Assembly (NCBI GenBank): GCA_026994125.1
Contig: JALWRJ010000522.1
Coordinates: 1-11,451, forward strand
Direction of reading: 5' to 3'
Source: Cyclobacteriaceae bacterium
GTDB taxonomy: Bacteria > Bacteroidota > Bacteroidia > Cytophagales > Cyclobacteriaceae
DNA length: 11,451 nt
Shown: piece by piece, positions 7,091 through 11,451 of the stretch
Layout of the letters: the number at the start of each line of letters is the position of its first letter
How positions within the stretch are numbered: position 1 is the stretch's first letter
Position numbers and translations under genes: made by a program
Notes under the pieces: model-generated
Database searches by the model: none
What the model saw: the letters and a program-made list of their open reading frames with translations, nothing else
Told to the model about the DNA's origin: nothing

Positions 7091-7175
7091 TATGCTTACG
7101 TTTAGCAGCAATAATAAAACCGCCTAATTAAAACGGTATTAAAGGCACATTAAAATAAGATTAGAATTTAACCTT

Positions 7176-8591
7176 TTAGTTAAACGAGGATTTGGGTAAA
7201 TACCCGAGTTCATAGTATATGCTAAGTAGCGCCTGCCGGTTGTCCTTTAGCAAACTAATAAGCTTTATTTGTGTTTTAATATAGCCCACTTCGCGGGCAT
7301 TTACCATAAATAACGAACTTTCGCCTATGGAAAACAAGCGTTGCTCGGCTTGCAGTAGCCCTTTGTAATCTTGGGCGGTTTGTGTATAAAGTTTTAATTG
7401 GTCGAGGCTGGTATTCCAACGGTTATGGGCAGCCATTACCTTGTATCGAATAGCTTGCTGCTTATTGTTAAGCAAATATTGCGATTCCTGTATTTTTAAA
7501 TCGGTAAGTTTAACAGAACTTCGTTCTTTACGTAGCATTAAGGGCATTTTAAACTCCAGCCCCCAGGTATAGTTGTTAATAGAAAAGTTTTGAAAGGTAT
7601 TTCCATTTGCATACTCTGCTATGGGGTTGTATTTTAGGTTAAGTACAGGCTTTAAACGCTCTTTTTGTAAGCGTTTTTCTATTTCGAGTTGCCCAATTTT
7701 AAACCTGCTTTGCTCGAGCAACGGGTGCATGGCAATTAAGGTATCTAACTGTGTGGCAATGGCCGGGTTAAGGGAAGTCATGGTAACTTTTTCCAAACTT
7801 TCGGGTATGGTGGCATCGGCAAGTTCGAGCGGAATAATACCATTCTCCCACAGGTAGGTAGAAACAAGTGCTGCTGCATTGGTAACTTTTAGCTGCGATT
7901 GCTGAAGCCCCAGCAATCTGTTTTGCACCTGTATGCCTGCCTCCAGGGTATCAATAAACGGTCGTTCACCTATCAAAACCTCTTGTTTTACAGCATCGAA
8001 CCGTTGGTTAGCCAGTTGGTAAGCTTCGTTATACACCAGCAAGGTATTATAGGCCTCAAACCATTTCCAATACGCTTGCCCGGCTTGGTATAGCAACTCG
8101 TTAAGTATAAGTTGTTGTTCCAACTCGGTTACTTTTAAGTTGAGTTGCGCCTTTTTTAAATCGGCTCTGCGCTTATCAATAAATAAGCCCTGGCCTACGG
8201 GTATGGAAACCCCAGCATACACTAAACCACTACCGGGCGTGTTATTTTCGGGATTTAGATAAGTACCTCCGTTTTGTTGATAGCCGGCTTTTAATTCAAT
8301 TCCAAACCAGGTGGGTACTTTTAAGCCGCCATCTATTAGGCTATAATACTGTGTATCTTTAAAATATTTTTGTCCTACCCCGGTGTAGAGTTGAGGGTCA
8401 AAGCCCGAACGGCCATACAATAGCTTAGACTCTCCCTCTTCTATTTTAATATCGGCTCGTTTGGCCAACGGGTGCTCGGTACTAACACGGGCTATAAAAT
8501 CGGCATAACCCAACACTATAGTGGTATCGTTTTGTGCAAACGCTATTGATGTAAAGGCCAAGCCTGCTAAAAAACTAATAAGCGTACGCAT
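7176..8591 (-). CDS. TolC-family outer membrane factor of a type I secretion/efflux system
   Basis: This 471-residue outer membrane channel protein forms the exit duct for an ABC-HlyD system. The signal peptide MRTLISFLAGLAFTSIAFAQ (1-20) has a likely cleavage after A-F-A (19). This fixes the start at the ATG at 8591: the frame is open for 29 further codons upstream, but those lie inside the HlyD gene and give no signal peptide. The mature chain shows the two helical repeats of the family. A beta part SGFDPQLYTGVG (62-73) is followed by a strand-rich stretch and the turn SIPVGQGLFIDKRRADLKKA, then long alpha-helical hairpins rich in Gln, Glu and Leu. The ATG is separated from the HlyD stop (8593-8595) by one base, so translation is probably coupled. 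Its length is in the usual range (420-490). The transported substrate is unknown. Confidence 0.93.
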   Translation of the reverse strand: MRTLISFLAGLAFTSIAFAQNDTTIVLGYADFIARVSTEHPLAKRADIKIEEGESKLLYGRSGFDPQLYTGVGQKYFKDTQYYSLIDGGLKVPTWFGIELKAGYQQNGGTYLNPENNTPGSGLVYAGVSIPVGQGLFIDKRRADLKKAQLNLKVTELEQQLILNELLYQAGQAYWKWFEAYNTLLVYNEAYQLANQRFDAVKQEVLIGERPFIDTLEAGIQVQNRLLGLQQSQLKVTNAAALVSTYLWENGIIPLELADATIPESLEKVTMTSLNPAIATQLDTLIAMHPLLEQSRFKIGQLEIEKRLQKERLKPVLNLKYNPIAEYANGNTFQNFSINNYTWGLEFKMPLMLRKERSSVKLTDLKIQESQYLLNNKQQAIRYKVMAAHNRWNTSLDQLKLYTQTAQDYKGLLQAEQRLFSIGESSLFMVNAREVGYIKTQIKLISLLKDNRQALLSIYYELGYLPKSSFN

Positions 8592-8592
8592 A

Positions 8593-9942
8593 TTACTTAT
8601 TGGTTGGAGTGTTGGCATTTGTGGGTTTATAGTAGTCGGGTGGGAAACCATTAAACTTCCTCCACATTTCATAGCCAATCATTACATCTTTTAATAAAAT
8701 CATATTACGGGTACCGGCACCCACCCGCAAGGCCTCCGGCCAAGGGTGGTCGTTTTCATCTTGGGCTACCAAAACACGGTACATGCCGTTGGGGCTAATA
8801 AAATTATCGATGGCATAAATGCTACCCCCATAAGTACCATAACTTACATTGGGCCAGCCCGAAAACACAATGGCCGGCCAGCCATCGAACTGAATACGAA
8901 TATGTTGCCCTTTTTGCAACAAAGGCAAATCGATGGGTTTTACGTACATAGCTATGGCCAGTTCGTAATCTTGCGGCATTACGGATACTATTTGCTCGCC
9001 TGCCTTAATGGTGGCTCCAATACCCGATTGGATGGCTTTGGTAATGTAACCTGATACAGGTGCTGTAATGTAGTACATGCTGTTTCGAAGCGAGTAGTTA
9101 ATTAGCTGGTTTTGCAGCTTGGTGACCATAGCCTCGGCATTAAATTTATTTGAAAGAGCCGTGTATTTATCGGACTGCGCCTTGGCAATTTTTTCGTTGT
9201 ATTGTGTTTGCACCGAGGTAAGCTCTACCTGTGCATTGAGTACTTTGTTTTTGCTTGCTAACAGCTTGTTTTCTTTCGAAATCATTTCGGCCTGTGCTTT
9301 TTGGATGGCACGTTTACGTTTTTCCAGGTCGGTAAGCGATTTAAGCCCTTCGCGTTGCAACTTTTGCATACGGTTGTACTGCGCCTCAGCAATATTATAA
9401 TTTATAATAGATGCCTGGTAATCGATGCTATCGCTGGTTACTAATAGCCGAGCCTGTTGTAGCTTGTTGGTTGCTTGCTTGTTTTTTAACGACCTTATTT
9501 TCAGCAAGTTACTGATTTGGTTATCGAGGGCCGCTACCTTTTGGGTGTACGACAACACGGTCATTTTTTTTGCTTCAAGTTGCTCTTTGGTTTTACCCAC
9601 AAGGTCGGGATCCAGGTACTCGTTTTTTACCTCGCTAAGTAAAAGTACGGTGTCGCCTTTGTGTACAAAATCGCCTTCTTGCACATACCATTTTTCGATA
9701 CGCCCTGCTATGATAGATTCGATGGTTTGTGGGCGCTGGTCGGGCTTTAAAGTGGTTACGTTACCGCGCGACTGGATATTTTGAGTCCAGGGCAATAGCA
9801 TAGTAATAAGCAGTAAACCAAACGAATAACTAAGCAGGCGTTTTAATACTTTGCCCGATGAGCGGCTCTCTACTTTGTGCAAAGAACTGTACTCTTTTGC
9901 AGGAATATGTTTACCAACTCTATGTTCAGAAATATTTAACAT
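8593..9942 (-). CDS. HlyD-family periplasmic adaptor (membrane fusion protein)
   Basis: This 449-residue adaptor bridges the inner-membrane ABC protein and the TolC-type channel. Domain order: a cytosolic N-terminal tail (1-35), a single membrane helix (about 36-52), and the first lipoyl half (about 72-105, with the turn WYVQEGDFVHKGDTVLLL). A very long coiled-coil hairpin follows (about 112-285, rich in Lys, Gln and Ala), then the return lipoyl half with the hallmark ITAPVSGYI (292-300) and a beta-barrel domain (about 326-420). The C-terminus carries a tail YEMWRKFNGFPPDYYKP (424-440) beyond the barrel, then a Thr/Asn/Pro-rich end. The N-terminal membrane anchor without a lipoprotein signal is typical of type I secretion adaptors rather than RND adaptors. 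It starts three bases after the ABC stop (TAA GGC ATG) and ends one base before the TolC-type start, so the three form one operon. No Shine-Dalgarno is visible. Confidence 0.94.
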   Translation of the reverse strand: MLNISEHRVGKHIPAKEYSSLHKVESRSSGKVLKRLLSYSFGLLLITMLLPWTQNIQSRGNVTTLKPDQRPQTIESIIAGRIEKWYVQEGDFVHKGDTVLLLSEVKNEYLDPDLVGKTKEQLEAKKMTVLSYTQKVAALDNQISNLLKIRSLKNKQATNKLQQARLLVTSDSIDYQASIINYNIAEAQYNRMQKLQREGLKSLTDLEKRKRAIQKAQAEMISKENKLLASKNKVLNAQVELTSVQTQYNEKIAKAQSDKYTALSNKFNAEAMVTKLQNQLINYSLRNSMYYITAPVSGYITKAIQSGIGATIKAGEQIVSVMPQDYELAIAMYVKPIDLPLLQKGQHIRIQFDGWPAIVFSGWPNVSYGTYGGSIYAIDNFISPNGMYRVLVAQDENDHPWPEALRVGAGTRNMILLKDVMIGYEMWRKFNGFPPDYYKPTNANTPTNK

Positions 9943-9945
9943 GCC

Positions 9946-11451
9946 TTAACTACTAAAGTTTACAATGTCTTTCACATCATTATAAGAGCCCACTTTTGAT
10001 ATTTCGCCATAGTCCATTACAATTATTTGATCCACAACTTGCGCCATATAGGCATTAGCCGAGGAGGCAATTACACTCCAGGTATTTTCGTTCGACATAA
10101 TAAAATCAATTATGGCCTTACTGGTAGGTAAATTAAGGTGTTCGAAGGCGTTTTCGAGTAGCAATAATTTGGGTTTGCCGGCAATGGCCCGAGCCAGCAA
10201 CAGTTGAGTAATAATACTCTTGGGCAACCCCTTACCTTCCGTATTTAGTTTTGTTTCATAGCCATCAGGAAGCGATTGAATAAACTCTATTAGGCCTAGT
10301 TTTTCGGCCGCCCAGGTTACGTTTTCAAAAGGAACACAGGCTCGGCCTAGCGAAATGTTTTCGGTAATGGTTCCTTCGAAAAGGGTTTCAAACGACATAT
10401 AGCCTCCAATGCTATCTCTAAGGTGCGGCAACGATAAATTGCCAATAGGAAGTTTATTAAACAACACCGAACCTTTATTTACTTTATAAAGCCCGGCTAT
10501 AATACTTATAAGCGTGCTTTTGCCCGAGTTGTTTTTACCGCACAGCATCCAATGTTCGCCTTGTTTTACGTGTAATGAAACATTATTAAGCACTTTTATG
10601 TTGGAATCGGGGTAGTTAAAAGATACATTCCTAAGCTCAATGTCCATCCCCTGTTCAAAAGTTACATCTTTGGCTCTACCTCCTGCTCTATCTAAACTTA
10701 AATCGGTTACCTGGCTTATTTTTTCAAGCGATGTTAAAATATCATAAATGGTTTCGGCACTGGTTATCAATTTTTCTACCGAAGTCATTACGGTTAACAC
10801 AATAATTTCAGCGGCAATAAATTGGCCAATGTTCATTTGCTGCTGCATAACTAACCAGCCCCCCATGGCCAACAAGCCGGTAGCTACACACATTTTAAAG
10901 CCAATTAGCAGCGCATACTGCTGCACCAATACTTTAAAATGGCCTTCGCGAGCTATTAGGTATTGGCCTACATATTTATCGGTTTGTTGCAAGGGTAGTT
11001 TGGTATTAGCCGCCATTTTAAAACTTATGTTGGTTCGAGCCACCTCTTCGAGCCAGTGCACTACTTTATATTTATATTTAGACTCATCCAAACTGGTTGA
11101 AAGGCCTCTTTGAGCTGTATATTTAAAAATTATATAAATTAAAATGATAAGGATACTACTAAAAAGAATAAAGAAAGGGTGGTAAAGCGATAGCAGTATT
11201 AAACTAAAACCTACAATAAAAATAGCAGAAGTAAATTCTATTAAAATTTTGGGCAAGCCTTTTTGCACCGAAGTAATATCAAAAAATCGGTTCATAAGTT
11301 CGGGGGCATAGTGTTTGTAAAGTGCCTCCATTTTTATGCGAGGTATCCGATACGAAAACTCGAAAGCCGCCCGGGTAAATATTTTTTGCTGGAGGTTTTC
11401 TAAAATACGTAATTGAAATACCTGAAGTAAACCGGTTATTCCCATACCAAA
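9946..11451 (-). CDS. ABC exporter (TMD-NBD) with degenerate ATPase motifs; N-terminus outside window
   Basis: This is the inner-membrane ABC subunit of the ABC-HlyD-TolC operon. The frame is open to the right edge, so only the last 501 residues are seen, and a run of perhaps 60-100 residues (plus any leading peptidase domain) is missing. Numbered from the methionine at 11445: the membrane domain has helices near 71-108 (two), 178-200 and 207-227; the nucleotide-binding domain spans about 268-499. Walker A is good (GKNNSGKST, 303-311). Other motifs are altered. The Q-loop reads GYMSFETLF (348-356) without Gln, and the signature LSGGQ reads LPKSI (407-411). Walker B plus catalytic Glu reads LLLLEN (427-432; Asp to Glu, Glu to Asn), the D-loop reads EHLN (435-438), and the switch His is Ser (about 462). 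The fold itself looks whole (ARAIAGKPKLLLL and DQIIVMDYGEI are kept), and the frame is open. It may bind ATP but hydrolyse it poorly, as in asymmetric heterodimeric exporters. The cargo is unknown. Confidence 0.9.
   Translation of the reverse strand, partial: FGMGITGLLQVFQLRILENLQQKIFTRAAFEFSYRIPRIKMEALYKHYAPELMNRFFDITSVQKGLPKILIEFTSAIFIVGFSLILLSLYHPFFILFSSILIILIYIIFKYTAQRGLSTSLDESKYKYKVVHWLEEVARTNISFKMAANTKLPLQQTDKYVGQYLIAREGHFKVLVQQYALLIGFKMCVATGLLAMGGWLVMQQQMNIGQFIAAEIIVLTVMTSVEKLITSAETIYDILTSLEKISQVTDLSLDRAGGRAKDVTFEQGMDIELRNVSFNYPDSNIKVLNNVSLHVKQGEHWMLCGKNNSGKSTLISIIAGLYKVNKGSVLFNKLPIGNLSLPHLRDSIGGYMSFETLFEGTITENISLGRACVPFENVTWAAEKLGLIEFIQSLPDGYETKLNTEGKGLPKSIITQLLLARAIAGKPKLLLLENAFEHLNLPTSKAIIDFIMSNENTWSVIASSANAYMAQVVDQIIVMDYGEISKVGSYNDVKDIVNFSS

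Noticed and set aside
7091..7111. TTG start for the SulP protein seven codons upstream
   Set aside because: A TTG with no ribosome-binding signal is less likely than the ATG at 7090, which gives a family-like N-terminus.
8592..8678. 29-codon N-terminal extension of the TolC-type protein
   Set aside because: It overlaps the HlyD gene in another frame. The signal peptide begins at the ATG at 8591, so the extension is an open-frame artefact.
9946..11451. ABC gene as a pseudogene
   Set aside because: There is no stop or frameshift over 501 codons, hydrophobic and fold residues are conserved, and operon spacing is tight; motif loss alone does not show decay.

Overview
The window reads as a chromosomal segment from a member of the Bacteroidota. 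Three things suggest this. The two clear promoter-like sites are TAnnTTTG boxes, the -7 element of that phylum. Recognisable Shine-Dalgarno sequences are absent before the start codons. The protein families and their sequence style (a SulP transporter followed by a Usp protein, an FtsX-like permease core with the wording typical of this phylum, an ABC-HlyD-TolC operon) fit this phylum. Base composition is moderately AT-rich and looks even throughout, with no obvious island. Genus cannot be told from the sequence. I see no tRNA, rRNA, CRISPR array, insertion sequence or att site.

Left part, plus strand (1-4622): the 3' part of a sodium:neurotransmitter-symporter (NSS/SNF) family transporter, cut by the window edge. 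It is followed after 2 bases by a LOG-family (TIGR00730-type) nucleotide phosphoribohydrolase. Next come a stand-alone six-helix membrane protein that resembles the core of an FtsX-like permease, a LysE-family exporter, and an APC-superfamily amino acid permease. The FtsX-like and LysE genes each have a TAnnTTTG box just upstream. LysE and APC are 25 bases apart with no box between them and are probably one transcript.

Convergent junction (4623-4744): a 122-base gap between the APC gene and the minus-strand genes, with a weak hairpin and a possible 22-codon cationic amphipathic mini-ORF.

Right part, minus strand (11451-4745, read right to left): an ABC exporter (N-terminus beyond the window), an HlyD-type periplasmic adaptor and a TolC-type outer membrane factor, separated by 3 and 1 bases. 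This is a type I secretion/efflux layout spanning both membranes. After an 85-base gap come a SulP anion transporter with a C-terminal STAS domain and a tandem Usp protein that starts 9 bases after the SulP stop, in the same frame.

The most notable observation is that the ABC subunit keeps a good Walker A motif but has lost nearly every other catalytic motif. The Q-loop glutamine, the LSGGQ signature, the Walker B aspartate and catalytic glutamate, the D-loop and the switch histidine are all replaced, in an intact reading frame within a tight operon. It is probably the non-catalytic half of a heterodimer or a divergent, poorly hydrolysing exporter; its partner and cargo are not visible in this window.
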